From NCBI RefSeq assembly GCF_012911005.2, contig NZ_WTVS01000045.1, positions 1-48,726 on the forward strand: a DNA stretch of 48,726 nucleotides, given 5' to 3'. Origin of the DNA: Aromatoleum toluolicum. GTDB taxonomy: Bacteria > Pseudomonadota > Gammaproteobacteria > Burkholderiales > Rhodocyclaceae. Positions 9,545-17,179 of this stretch are shown in pieces. The notes beneath the pieces were generated by a model. That model was not told the origin of the DNA and did not search any database. It saw nothing but the letters and a program-made list of their open reading frames with translations. Each line of letters begins with the position of its first letter. Position 1 is the first letter of the stretch. The position numbers were made by a program, and so were the translations under genes.

Positions 9545-10352
9545 GCATCTCCCCTCCCCCCGCTACGGCCGCCTGATCGGCGTGTCGCTCGGGCCCGGCG
9601 ATCCCGACTTGATCACGCGCCGCGGCTGGACCGCTCTGCAGTCGGACGCGCTCTGGACTTATCCGGTGAAGAAGGCCGAGGAACGCTCCTACGCGCTCGA
9701 CATCGTTGTGCGCGGCGGCCTCGACGTGCCGGCCGACGCGGTCGAGCTGGTGTTCCCGATGACGCGCGACGCGGTCGCGCTCGCGAAAGCCTGGGCGCGC
9801 GCCGCCGCCCGCACTGCCGAGCTCCTCGCCGAAGGGCGCGACGTCGCCTTCCTCGTCGAAGGCGACGCCTCCACCTACTCGACCTTCCGCCACCTCGCCC
9901 GCGCGGTGCGCGAGCTGGCGCCGGAAGTCGAGGTCGAGACGATTCCCGGCGTCAGCTCCTTCGCTGCGGCCGCGGCCTGCGCCGACGTCGCGCTCGCCGA
10001 GGAGGATGAAACCGTCGCGGTGATCCCCGCAGCCTACGGTGTGTCGGTGATCGACCACCTGCTCGACGAGTTCGACACGCTGGTGCTGATGAAGGTGAAA
10101 CCGCTGCTCGACGAGGTGCTGGATCTCCTCGAAGCACGGGACCTGCTGACGACCAGCTGCTTCGTCGAGAAGGTCGGCTCGCCCGAGGAGCGCGTCGTCA
10201 AGGACGTCGCGAGCCTGCGCGGCGAGAAGGTCAATTACCTGTCGCTGCTGCTGGTGCAGAACCCGAAGCGGGCGCGCGGCGAACTGCGTCGCGGCTGCCG
10301 CAAGCGCGCTGCGACTGCCGAAGGCAAGACCACTGCGGAGGCCGTGGCATGA
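9537..10352 (+). CDS. cbiL: Precorrin-2/cobalt-factor-2 C20-methyltransferase CbiL/CobI
   Basis: Methylates C20 of the cobalt-loaded factor II made by CbiX. The tetrapyrrole methylase signature GVSLGPGDPDLITRRG sits at the N-terminus, with VEGDASTYSTFRHLARAV and IPGVSSFAAAAAC following, as in CbiL/CobI. The length (271 aa) exceeds the usual 230-245 because of a basic, Ala-rich C-terminal extension (after about residue 240) that looks disordered. The start overlaps the cbiET stop by 8 bp, and the stop overlaps the cbiG start (ATGA at 10349-10352). Confidence 0.92.
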   Translation: MNKHLPSPRYGRLIGVSLGPGDPDLITRRGWTALQSDALWTYPVKKAEERSYALDIVVRGGLDVPADAVELVFPMTRDAVALAKAWARAAARTAELLAEGRDVAFLVEGDASTYSTFRHLARAVRELAPEVEVETIPGVSSFAAAAACADVALAEEDETVAVIPAAYGVSVIDHLLDEFDTLVLMKVKPLLDEVLDLLEARDLLTTSCFVEKVGSPEERVVKDVASLRGEKVNYLSLLLVQNPKRARGELRRGCRKRAATAEGKTTAEAVA

Positions 10353-11122
10353 GCGTCCACCTCCCCTTCCCGAACGAACGCGTCGCGGTCGTCTCGATCA
10401 CCAGGCACGGCATCGCGCTCGCCGGCAAGGTCGTCGCGGCGATCCCCGGCGCACGGCTCTTCGCGCCGGAAAAATTCCGCGCCGAAGCCGACGCTGCCGC
10501 CCCCGGCGCCGCGACCTGCTACACGGGCAAGACCGGCGACCAGATCCCGGCGCTCTTCGCGGGCTTCGACGGCATCGTCGCAATCGTCTCGCTCGGCGCC
10601 GTCGTGCGCCTGATCGCGCCGCACCTGAAGGACAAGGAACAGGACCCCGGCATCGTCGTGCTCGACGAAGGCGGCCGTTACGCGATCCCGATGCTCTCCG
10701 GCCATCTCGGCGGTGCCAATGCGCTCGCCGGCGTGCTCGCCGCGGCGCTCGGCGCGCAGCCGGTGCTGACCACCGCGTCGGACGCGCGCGAGACGCTCGC
10801 CGTCGATCTGCTGGGCCGCGAACTCGGCTGGACCTTCGATGCGAGCCACGACGAGATCGTGCGCGCGAGCGCCGCGGTCGTGAACGACGAACCGGTCGCC
10901 CTCGTGCAGGAAGCGGGCAGCCGCGACTGGTGGACTCGTCATGCGAACGGCCGCAGCGGTCCGCTGCCTGCGAACCTGAAACGCTTCGAGCGCCTCGAGG
11001 ACGTCGATCCCGAGAATTTCGGCGCGGTACTGTGGATCAGTGATCGGGAACTGCCCGCCGGCTGGGCCGAACGCCTCGCCGGGCGCCGCGTGATCTACCG
11101 TCCGCCGCAGGAAGCGGCGTGA
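10349..11122 (+). CDS. cbiG: Cobalt-precorrin-5A hydrolase CbiG, N-terminal and central domains
   Basis: CbiG opens the delta-lactone of cobalt-precorrin-5A, releasing acetaldehyde; it is diagnostic for the anaerobic route. The 257 aa contain the N-terminal domain (VVSITRHGIALAGKV, GIVAIVSLGAVVRLIAP) and the conserved LSGHLGGANALA segment, then a central region. The C-terminal domain found in full-length CbiG is absent here and is encoded by the next gene, so the protein is split. The next start overlaps the stop by 4 bp (11119-11122), which would keep the two halves stoichiometric. Confidence 0.9.
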   Translation: MSVHLPFPNERVAVVSITRHGIALAGKVVAAIPGARLFAPEKFRAEADAAAPGAATCYTGKTGDQIPALFAGFDGIVAIVSLGAVVRLIAPHLKDKEQDPGIVVLDEGGRYAIPMLSGHLGGANALAGVLAAALGAQPVLTTASDARETLAVDLLGRELGWTFDASHDEIVRASAAVVNDEPVALVQEAGSRDWWTRHANGRSGPLPANLKRFERLEDVDPENFGAVLWISDRELPAGWAERLAGRRVIYRPPQEAA

Positions 11123-11544
11123 TGTCATCGCAGATCGCGTCGTCCGGCGTCGCCTTGGGTCTCGGCTGCGACCGCGGCACGCCGTCGGAGACGATCGCCC
11201 GCGCGATCGCCCAGGCGCTCGCCCAGGCCGGCGCAAACCTCGCCGACGTACGTGCAGTGGCGAGCATCGACCTCAAGGCCGACGAGGCCGGGTTGCTCGA
11301 ACTCGCAGCCAGTCACGGCTGGACGATCGCCTTCCACCCGGCGGCGGCACTCGCCGACGTGCCCGTGCCGAATCCGTCCGAAACGGTACGCCGCCACACC
11401 GGCACGCCATCCGTGTCCGAAGCCGCGGCGCTGCTCGCCGCCGGGGCGGATCTGACGCATCTGATCGTCGAAAAACACAAGCTCCGCGGCGCCGACGGCC
11501 GCAACGCCACCGTGTCGGTCGCCCGCATGTCGGCATCGAACTGA
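11119..11544 (+). CDS. cobE: CobE / CbiG C-terminal domain protein
   Basis: A small 141-aa protein matching the C-terminal domain of CbiG, known as CobE when separate: ALGLGCDRGTPSETIARAI near the start, ASIDLKADEAGLLELA in the middle and the VSEAAALLAAG-LIVEKHKLRG segment at the end. It probably works with the upstream truncated CbiG. It ends 41 bp before cbtB, the largest gap so far in the operon, and that gap carries a good ribosome site (AAGGAGAA) for cbtB. Confidence 0.85.
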   Translation: MMSSQIASSGVALGLGCDRGTPSETIARAIAQALAQAGANLADVRAVASIDLKADEAGLLELAASHGWTIAFHPAAALADVPVPNPSETVRRHTGTPSVSEAAALLAAGADLTHLIVEKHKLRGADGRNATVSVARMSASN

Positions 11545-11585
11545 TTTTCAAACGCTGTCACACCCATCGAAGAAGGAGAACCACC

Positions 11586-11771
11586 ATGCAACAGCAAGCC
11601 GCCCTGCAAATCGCCCGCCCGAAGAGCGCCCTGATGGCGATCGCCATGCCCGTCCTCACCGCCGCGCTGCTCGGCGCCGTGATCGTCTATGGCGTGGGCT
11701 TCAGCCCGATCGCGGCGGCCCACAACGCCGCGCACGACGCCCGCCACGTCAACGTCTTCCCCTGCCACTGA
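11586..11771 (+). CDS. cbtB: Cobalt transporter subunit CbtB
   Basis: A 61-aa protein with one central transmembrane segment (about residues 17-40) and the characteristic His-rich end HNAAHDARHVNVFPCH, which fits the CbtB family (a single helix with a metal-binding C-terminus). CbtB and CbtA together form a B12-regulated cobalt uptake system. It is embedded in the riboswitch-controlled operon, 14 bp before cbtA. A strong AAGGAGAA ribosome site precedes its ATG. Confidence 0.9.
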   Translation: MQQQAALQIARPKSALMAIAMPVLTAALLGAVIVYGVGFSPIAAAHNAAHDARHVNVFPCH

Positions 11772-11785
11772 GCGCGGAGCCCGGC

Positions 11786-12571
11786 ATGCTGTTCCGTCGT
11801 ATCGTCCTGTGCGCCCTGCTGGTCGGGGCGCTGGCGGGCCTGCTCGTGAGTGCCGTGCAGCACTGGCAGGCCATCCCGCTCATCGCCGCCGCGGAGGTGT
11901 TCGAAGGTTCCACCGACCCGGCCGAACCGGCCACGCCGCTCGCCGCAACCGCGCATGATCACGACCACAGCCACGACGATGCGCACGCACACGACGCTGC
12001 CGAGTGGGCGCCGGAAGACGGCACCGAACGGCATGTCTGGACCGCCATCGCGAACGTCCTTACCGCGATCGGCTTCGGCCTCGTCCTGGTCGCGGCGATC
12101 ACGATCTGGGAACACCTGCGTGGCCGTCCCCTGGCGTCAGCGCGCACGGGTCTGGTTTGGGGCGCGGCCGGCTGGATCTGCGTCTTCGGACTGCCGACGC
12201 TGGGCCTTCCACCGGAACTTCCGGGCAGCGTCGCCGCGCCGCTCGGTGATCGTCAGGCGTGGTGGCTGCTCGCGGCTGCGAGCGGCGCTGCGGGCCTCGG
12301 GCTGCTCGCCTTCGTGCGCGGGCCGCTGCGCTGGGCGGGCCTTGCGGTACTCGCACTGCCCTTCGCGGTCGGAGCGCCGCATCTCGCCGGCGGGCCGTTC
12401 GCCGGCTACGACATCGGGATCGCCCAGCAGATGGAAGCGCTCGCCGGCCCCTTCGCGATCGCGACCACCATCGCCACCGCCGTTCAATGGCTCGCGCTGG
12501 GCGGGCTCTCCGGCTGGGCCGTCGCACGCTGGGTGCGACCCGCGCTCGCAGACCTGGCAACGATACCGTAG
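11786..12571 (+). CDS. cbtA: Cobalt transporter subunit CbtA
   Basis: An integral membrane protein of 261 aa with about five to six hydrophobic segments. The start (LFRRIVLCALLVGALAGLL) and the loop after the first helix, with a metal-binding run HDHDHSHDDAHAHD near residue 55-68, are typical of CbtA. Together with CbtB it should import Co2+ for CbiX. Its stop codon (TAG at 12569-12571) lies inside the left arm of a dispersed inverted repeat that separates it from cbiH. Confidence 0.9.
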   Translation: MLFRRIVLCALLVGALAGLLVSAVQHWQAIPLIAAAEVFEGSTDPAEPATPLAATAHDHDHSHDDAHAHDAAEWAPEDGTERHVWTAIANVLTAIGFGLVLVAAITIWEHLRGRPLASARTGLVWGAAGWICVFGLPTLGLPPELPGSVAAPLGDRQAWWLLAAASGAAGLGLLAFVRGPLRWAGLAVLALPFAVGAPHLAGGPFAGYDIGIAQQMEALAGPFAIATTIATAVQWLALGGLSGWAVARWVRPALADLATIP

Positions 12572-12663
12572 GGCGGGAGGAGCATAGCGCATCCCGCCAA
12601 TCATACGTAAAGGGTGGCTCAGCCGCCGCTTTGGCGGGATCCGCTGCGCTACGCCCGCCCTAC
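12568..12663. repeat. 96-bp dispersed inverted repeat (GTAGGGCGGG type)
   Basis: GTAGGGCGGG (12568-12577) pairs with CCCGCCCTAC (12654-12663), and inside it ATCCCGCCAA (12591-12600) pairs with TTGGCGGGAT (12631-12640). The AGCGC-flanks also match with one mismatch. The whole unit can fold into a long interrupted stem. GTAGGGCGGG-ended repeats of this kind are common in proteobacterial intergenic DNA (recollection). It lies between cbtA and cbiH and supplies the cbtA stop codon. Confidence 0.8.
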
Positions 12664-12687
12664 GTCCTCAACACAGAGAAGAACATC

Positions 12688-13662
12688 ATGACCACAGGCA
12701 AGATCATGCTGGTGGGCCTCGGGCCCGGCAGCGTCGAGCACATGAGCGGCCGCGCGCGCGCCGCGATCGCCGAAGCCGACACCATCATCGGCTATGTCAC
12801 CTACATCCGCCTCGTCGCCGATCTCGTCGACGGCAAGGAGGTCGTCAAGAAGTCGATGACCGAGGAGCTCGACCGGGCCATCGAAGCGCTTGACCGGGCG
12901 AAGCAGGGCAAGAAGGTCGCGCTGATCTCGTCCGGCGATGCCGGCGTGTACGGCATGGCCGGACCGACCTTCGAAGTGCTATTCCAGGCCGGCTGGACGC
13001 CGCCCACTGGCCGACCTGGGGATATCGAAGTCGAGATCATCCCCGGTGCCTCGGCGCTCAACACCTGCGCGGCACTCGTCGGCGCACCGCTGACGCACGA
13101 CTTCTGCGCGATCTCGCTGTCGGATCTCCTCACGCCGTGGCCCGTGATCGCACGCCGCCTCAACGCCGCCGCCGCCGCCGACTTCGTCGTCGCCCTCTAC
13201 AACCCCAAGAGCGGCCGCCGCGCCCGTCAGATCGTCGAGGCGCAGCGCCTCTTCCTCGCGCACCGCCGCCCGGACACCCCGGTCGCGATCGTGAAGTCCG
13301 CCTACCGCCCCAAGCAGCGCATCGAATTCACGACGCTGGCGCAGATGACCGAGTGCGACATCGGCATGCTCAGCACGGTGCTGATCGGCAACTCCAACAC
13401 CTTCGTGCGCGACGGCCTGATGGTCACGCCGCGCGGCTACGCGAACAAGTACGACGTCGATACGGGCGACACGCGCGACGGCGAAAAGGCCGGCCGCTCG
13501 CTGTCGACCGGCCTCGACGGCTGGCTCGAGGCGCTCCGCAGCAGCGACGAGACGCTCGAACAACTCGCACGCCGCCACGGCCTGCCCGCCGACTACATCG
13601 CCGCCGCGCTCGCCGACAGCCGCGACGACGAACCGACCGCCGCGGACGAGGCGCTCGCATGA
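12688..13662 (+). CDS. cbiH: Precorrin-3B/cobalt-precorrin-3 C17-methyltransferase CbiH/CobJ
   Basis: The ring-contracting C17-methyltransferase. The 324 aa include LVGLGPGSVEHMSGRA (SAM site), LISSGDAGVYGMAG and IPGASALNTCAALVGAPLTHDFC, then KSAYRPKQRIEFTTL and STVLIGNSNTFV, all typical of the family. A C-terminal extension of about 60 residues beyond the methylase core (rich in Asp, Glu and Ala) has no assigned function. The ATG at 12688 is 24 bp after the dispersed repeat. It is coupled to the next gene by an ATGA overlap at 13659-13662. Confidence 0.92.
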   Translation: MTTGKIMLVGLGPGSVEHMSGRARAAIAEADTIIGYVTYIRLVADLVDGKEVVKKSMTEELDRAIEALDRAKQGKKVALISSGDAGVYGMAGPTFEVLFQAGWTPPTGRPGDIEVEIIPGASALNTCAALVGAPLTHDFCAISLSDLLTPWPVIARRLNAAAAADFVVALYNPKSGRRARQIVEAQRLFLAHRRPDTPVAIVKSAYRPKQRIEFTTLAQMTECDIGMLSTVLIGNSNTFVRDGLMVTPRGYANKYDVDTGDTRDGEKAGRSLSTGLDGWLEALRSSDETLEQLARRHGLPADYIAAALADSRDDEPTAADEALA

Positions 13663-14036
13663 GCGCGCCATCGGAAGCGACGGCACTGCCGTCCGGCATG
13701 CCCGAAAAACCGAAACTCGGCAGCTACCGCCGCCACCTGCTGGTATGCACCGGCCCGCGCTGCACGCAGAACGGCGAATCGCAGGCGCTGTTCGACAGCC
13801 TCGGCGACACCTTCAAGGCCGCCGGTCTCGACAGCGGCGAACTGCGCGTCAAGCGAACCCGCGTATCCTGCTTCGCCGCCTGCAAGGGCGGCCCGATCGT
13901 GTGCGTACAACCCGACGGCGTGTGGTACTACAATGCCATCCGGGAGAACATGCAGCGCATCGTCGAACAGCACCTCGCAGGCGGCCAACCGGTCGAGGAA
14001 CTGGTTTTCCACCGCGGCCCCGCCGCACCCTGCTGA
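13659..14036 (+). CDS. Thioredoxin-like [2Fe-2S] ferredoxin
   Basis: A 125-aa protein with a pattern of four Cys (CTGPRC near residue 30 and SCFAAC near residue 70), plus KGGPIVCVQPDGVWYYN, matching the thioredoxin-fold [2Fe-2S] ferredoxin family. It is the last gene of the B12 operon, translationally coupled to cbiH. Inference: it may donate electrons for cobalt reduction or another redox step of corrin synthesis; sequence alone does not say which. The first 20 residues before GSYRRHLLVC are not conserved-looking, and a start at the second Met is possible. Confidence 0.8.
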   Translation: MSAPSEATALPSGMPEKPKLGSYRRHLLVCTGPRCTQNGESQALFDSLGDTFKAAGLDSGELRVKRTRVSCFAACKGGPIVCVQPDGVWYYNAIRENMQRIVEQHLAGGQPVEELVFHRGPAAPC

Positions 14037-14041
14037 CCGCC

Positions 14042-14063
14042 GGCTCCGTCGATAGGCGGAGCC
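14042..14063 (+). terminator. Hairpin after the cobalamin operon
   Basis: GGCTCCG (14042-14048) pairs with CGGAGCC (14057-14063) across 8 nt, starting 6 bases after the ferredoxin stop codon. Downstream sequence is AT-richer but has no continuous T-run, so this is a possible rather than proven terminator. Confidence 0.45.
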
Positions 14064-14074
14064 AATCGAATTTC

Positions 14075-14113
14075 CCATACGCATCCGTACGTTTTCCATA
14101 CGCACCGGTATGG
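14075..14113. promoter_or_regulatory. Two tandem operator-like palindromes
   Basis: CCATACGCATCCGTACG (14075-14091) and CCATACGCACCGGTATGG (14096-14113) begin 21 bp apart, exactly two helical turns. Each is an imperfect palindrome of CATACG/CGTATG half-sites. The second would cover the -35 region of the promoter whose -10 is TATAAT at 14121-14126. This arrangement suits a dimeric regulator binding co-operatively upstream of the CoA-transferase gene. No regulator gene is adjacent. Confidence 0.5.
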
Positions 14114-14126
14114 ACGCGGCTATAAT
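14098..14126 (+). promoter_or_regulatory. Candidate promoter of the CoA-transferase gene
   Basis: A perfect -10 hexamer, TATAAT (14121-14126), lies about 50 bp before the ATG at 14175. At 17 bp spacing the -35 position (14098-14103, ATACGC) is poor, which fits a promoter needing an activator or blocked by a protein at the overlapping palindrome. Confidence 0.5.
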
Positions 14127-14174
14127 CGCGCCCGAATCGATTCACAGATAGTCGAAGCCAGGGAGAGGAAGGAC

Positions 14175-15470
14175 ATGAGCGTACAGACCCAGTATCAGCA
14201 GAAAAGGATGAGTGCCGCGGACGCCGCGGGACTCGTGCAGTCGGGCGACACCGTCATCGTCCCGACCGGCGTCGGCGAGCCGCCCACGCTGCTCGAAGCG
14301 CTGTCGGCACGCCGTCACAGTCTCGAGAACGTCGTCGTCAGCCAGATCCTGCCGCTGCGCAAGTACGGCTATTTCGACCCCGAGACGGTCGCCAACGTGC
14401 GCCACAGCGCGTACTTCTTCGGCGGTGCATCGCGCCCGGGCGGACAGGCCGGCTGGGTGGACTTCATGCCCAACTACTTCTCCGAGATCCCGCAGCTCAT
14501 CGACCGCGGCCTCACGCCTGCCGACGTCGTGTTCTCGATGGCCTCGCCGATGGACGAGCACGGCTACTTCGCACTCTCGCTCGGCCCCGACTACACGATG
14601 GCCGCGGTGAGGAAGGCGCGCGCGGTGGTCCTCGAGGTGAATCCGAACGTGCCCTTCGCCTACGGCGACTGCCACGTGCACATCTCGCAGGTCGCGGCAC
14701 TGATCGAAAGCGACGCCCCCATCCTCGAAGTCGGCCTGCCGACGATCGGGCCGGTGCAGGAAGCGATCGGCAAATACGTCGCCGACCTGATCGACGACGG
14801 CGCGACGCTGCAGATCGGCTACGGCGGCATCCCCGACGCCGTCGTGATGCAGTTGAAACACAAGCACGACCTCGGCATCCACACCGAGATGATCGGCGAC
14901 GGCATCCTGTCCCTGATCGAGTCCGGCGCCGTGACGAACCGCAAGAAGACGCTCAAGCCGGGCAAGATGCTGGCGACCTTCGCGCTCGGCTCGAAGAAGC
15001 TGTACCAGTACATGCACCGCAACCCGACGCTCGAGATGCACCCGGTCGACGTCACCAACGATCCCTACTACGCCGCGCAGAACGACAGTCTCGTCGCGAT
15101 CAACGCGACGATGCAGGTCGACTTCCTCGGCCAGTGCGGCTCGGAGAGCCTCGGCCCTCTGCCCTACTCCGGCACCGGCGGGCAGGCCGACTTCGTGCGC
15201 GCGGCCAACCGCTCGAAGGGCGGCAAGGCCTTCATCGTGCTGCCGTCGACGGCCAAGGACGACACCATCTCGCGCATCGTGCCGACCCTCACCCCGGGCA
15301 CCCACGTCACGACCAGCAAGAACGACATCAACTATGTCGTCACCGAGTACGGTGTCGCCCAGCTGCGCGGCAAGACTGCCAAGCAGCGCTGCGAGGCCCT
15401 GATCGGCATCGCGCACCCGGATTTCCGCGGTGAGCTGCGCGAAGCCGCGAAACGTCTGAACCTCCTGTAA
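14175..15470 (+). CDS. Acetyl-CoA hydrolase/transferase family, 4-hydroxybutyrate CoA-transferase-like
   Basis: A 431-aa family I CoA-transferase. GYGGIPDAVVMQLKHKHDLGIHTE leads into Glu238, which coincides in number and context (HTEMIGDG) with the catalytic Glu of 4-hydroxybutyrate CoA-transferase as I remember it. GTGGQADFVRAANRSKGGKAFI and YVVTEYGVAQLRGKT are conserved C-terminal segments. It would move CoA between acetyl- or butyryl-type CoA esters and carboxylic acids in the cytoplasm. The true substrate is unknown. The ATG at 14175 follows GGGAGAGGAAGG. It is preceded by its own promoter and paired palindromes, and followed 79 bp later by a MaoC-type gene. Confidence 0.85.
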   Translation: MSVQTQYQQKRMSAADAAGLVQSGDTVIVPTGVGEPPTLLEALSARRHSLENVVVSQILPLRKYGYFDPETVANVRHSAYFFGGASRPGGQAGWVDFMPNYFSEIPQLIDRGLTPADVVFSMASPMDEHGYFALSLGPDYTMAAVRKARAVVLEVNPNVPFAYGDCHVHISQVAALIESDAPILEVGLPTIGPVQEAIGKYVADLIDDGATLQIGYGGIPDAVVMQLKHKHDLGIHTEMIGDGILSLIESGAVTNRKKTLKPGKMLATFALGSKKLYQYMHRNPTLEMHPVDVTNDPYYAAQNDSLVAINATMQVDFLGQCGSESLGPLPYSGTGGQADFVRAANRSKGGKAFIVLPSTAKDDTISRIVPTLTPGTHVTTSKNDINYVVTEYGVAQLRGKTAKQRCEALIGIAHPDFRGELREAAKRLNLL

Positions 15471-15549
15471 GAAACACCCCCGCGCGCCCCCGGCGGCCAG
15501 GAATGCCGCAAAATATCGCCCTGACAAGAAATCAGGACGACCTCACCCC

Positions 15550-16011
15550 ATGCGCCACCACCGCTACCTCGACGACTTCGCCCCCGGCGAACGCTTCGCC
15601 ACCGCCGGCATCACCCTCACCGAAGGCCAGATCATCGACTTCGCAATGGCGTACGACCCCCAGCCCTTCCACCTCGACACCAATGCCGCCGCCCAATCCC
15701 CCTACGGCGGCCTCATAGCCAGCGGCTTCCAGACTGTCGCCCTGACCTTCCGCCTCTTCATCCAGACCGGCATCATCGCCGAGTCCAGCATCGGCTCCCC
15801 CGGCATCGACGAACTGCGCTGGCTCGCCCCGGTGCACCCCGGCGACACCCTGCACGCCGAACTCGAAGTCCTCGAAGTCAGGCCCTCGCGCTCCAAGCCC
15901 GACCGCGGCATCGTCCGCATGCTGTATAAGACCATCAACCAGCACGGCGAGACCGTCGCCTCCTACATCGGCAACCACCTCCTCAAACGCGCCCCGACGC
16001 TGGCCGACTGA
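15550..16011 (+). CDS. MaoC-like (R)-specific hydratase/dehydratase
   Basis: A single hot-dog-fold protein of 153 aa. The hydratase motif appears as AMAYDPQPFHLD near residue 33 (catalytic Asp and His), followed by GGLIASGFQTVAL. Such proteins hydrate enoyl-CoA esters or act on mesaconyl-type CoA compounds; the sequence does not settle the substrate. It lies between the CoA-transferase and dinB, all rightward, so it may be co-transcribed with the former. Confidence 0.85.
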   Translation: MRHHRYLDDFAPGERFATAGITLTEGQIIDFAMAYDPQPFHLDTNAAAQSPYGGLIASGFQTVALTFRLFIQTGIIAESSIGSPGIDELRWLAPVHPGDTLHAELEVLEVRPSRSKPDRGIVRMLYKTINQHGETVASYIGNHLLKRAPTLAD

Positions 16012-16036
16012 AGCGCCGGCGTACGCCGCGCCTTCC

Positions 16037-17176
16037 ATGCAACGCCGCATCGCCCACCTCGACATGGACGCCTTCTTCGCGTCCGTCGAACTCCTGCGCT
16101 ACCCGCAACTCGCCGGCCAACCCGTCGTCGTCGGCGGACGGCGCGGCGCGCTCGCGGGAGACAGCCTCGAAGACTTCCCGCGCCTGCGCCACTACGTCGG
16201 CCGCGGCGTCGCCACCACCGCGACCTACCCCGCCCGCGCGCTCGGCGTGCATTCGGGCATGGGGCTGATGAAGGCTGCGGCGCTCGCCCCCGACGCCATC
16301 CTGCTGCCGGCCAACTTCGACGACTACATCCGCTACTCGCGCCTGTTCAAGGCCGCCGTCGCCGAAATCGCCCCGCTGATCGAGGATCGCGGCATCGACG
16401 AGATCTACATCGATCTCACCGAGGTGCCGGGCGAAACCGTCGCGCTCGCCCAGCGCATCAAGGACGCCGTACGCACGGCGACCGGCCTGTCGTGCTCCAT
16501 CGGCGTCACGCCCAACAAGCTGCTGTCGAAGATCGCCTCCGACCTGCAGAAGCCCGATGGCCTCACGGTGCTCGACTACTCCGACATCCCCACGCGCATC
16601 TGGCCGCTCGCCGCGCGCAAGATCAACGGCATCGGCCCGCGCGCGGGCGAAAAGCTCGACGCGCTGGGCATCCACACCATCGGCGAACTCGCCGCCGCGG
16701 CACCGGAAACGCTGATCGAGGAATTCGGCCAGCACTTCGGCCACTGGCTCACCGAAGTCGCGCACGGCCGCGACGAGCGTCCCGTCGTGACCGAGCGCGA
16801 AACCAAGTCGATCAGCCGCGAAACCACCTTCGAGCGCGACCTCGACGTGCGCGCCGACCGCGACACGCTGACTGACATCCTCGTGCAACTGTGCGACCGC
16901 GTCGCCGGCGACCTCAAGCGCAAGGGCTATGTCGGGCGCACGATAGGCCTCAAGCTGCGCTACGACGACTTCCGCACCGTGACGCGTGACATCACGATCG
17001 AACAGGCGACCGACGACGCGGCGACGATCCTCGCCGCGGTGCGCAGCTGCCTCAAGCGCGTGCCGCTCGACCGCCGCCTGCGCCTGCTGGGCGTGCGCGT
17101 CGGCACGCTGCTGCCGCCCGGCGAGGCCGCTCCGCGCCCGCCACAGCGCGGCGAGAACCTGCGCCTCTTCGACTGA
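16037..17176 (+). CDS. dinB: DNA polymerase IV (Y-family)
   Basis: A translesion polymerase, 379 aa. The first catalytic Asp is in AHLDMDAFFASVE and the second acidic pair in DRGIDEIYIDLTE near residue 118, where Gly replaces the Ser of the usual SIDE motif. The HhH region (KINGIGPRAGEKLDALGIHTIGELA) and the little-finger domain (ISRETTFERDL onwards) follow. The C-terminus lacks an obvious QL-type clamp-binding peptide but ends in NLRLFD, which could serve as one. No LexA box was recognised upstream. The assignment is secure. Confidence 0.92.
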   Translation: MQRRIAHLDMDAFFASVELLRYPQLAGQPVVVGGRRGALAGDSLEDFPRLRHYVGRGVATTATYPARALGVHSGMGLMKAAALAPDAILLPANFDDYIRYSRLFKAAVAEIAPLIEDRGIDEIYIDLTEVPGETVALAQRIKDAVRTATGLSCSIGVTPNKLLSKIASDLQKPDGLTVLDYSDIPTRIWPLAARKINGIGPRAGEKLDALGIHTIGELAAAAPETLIEEFGQHFGHWLTEVAHGRDERPVVTERETKSISRETTFERDLDVRADRDTLTDILVQLCDRVAGDLKRKGYVGRTIGLKLRYDDFRTVTRDITIEQATDDAATILAAVRSCLKRVPLDRRLRLLGVRVGTLLPPGEAAPRPPQRGENLRLFD

Positions 17177-17179
17177 GAA

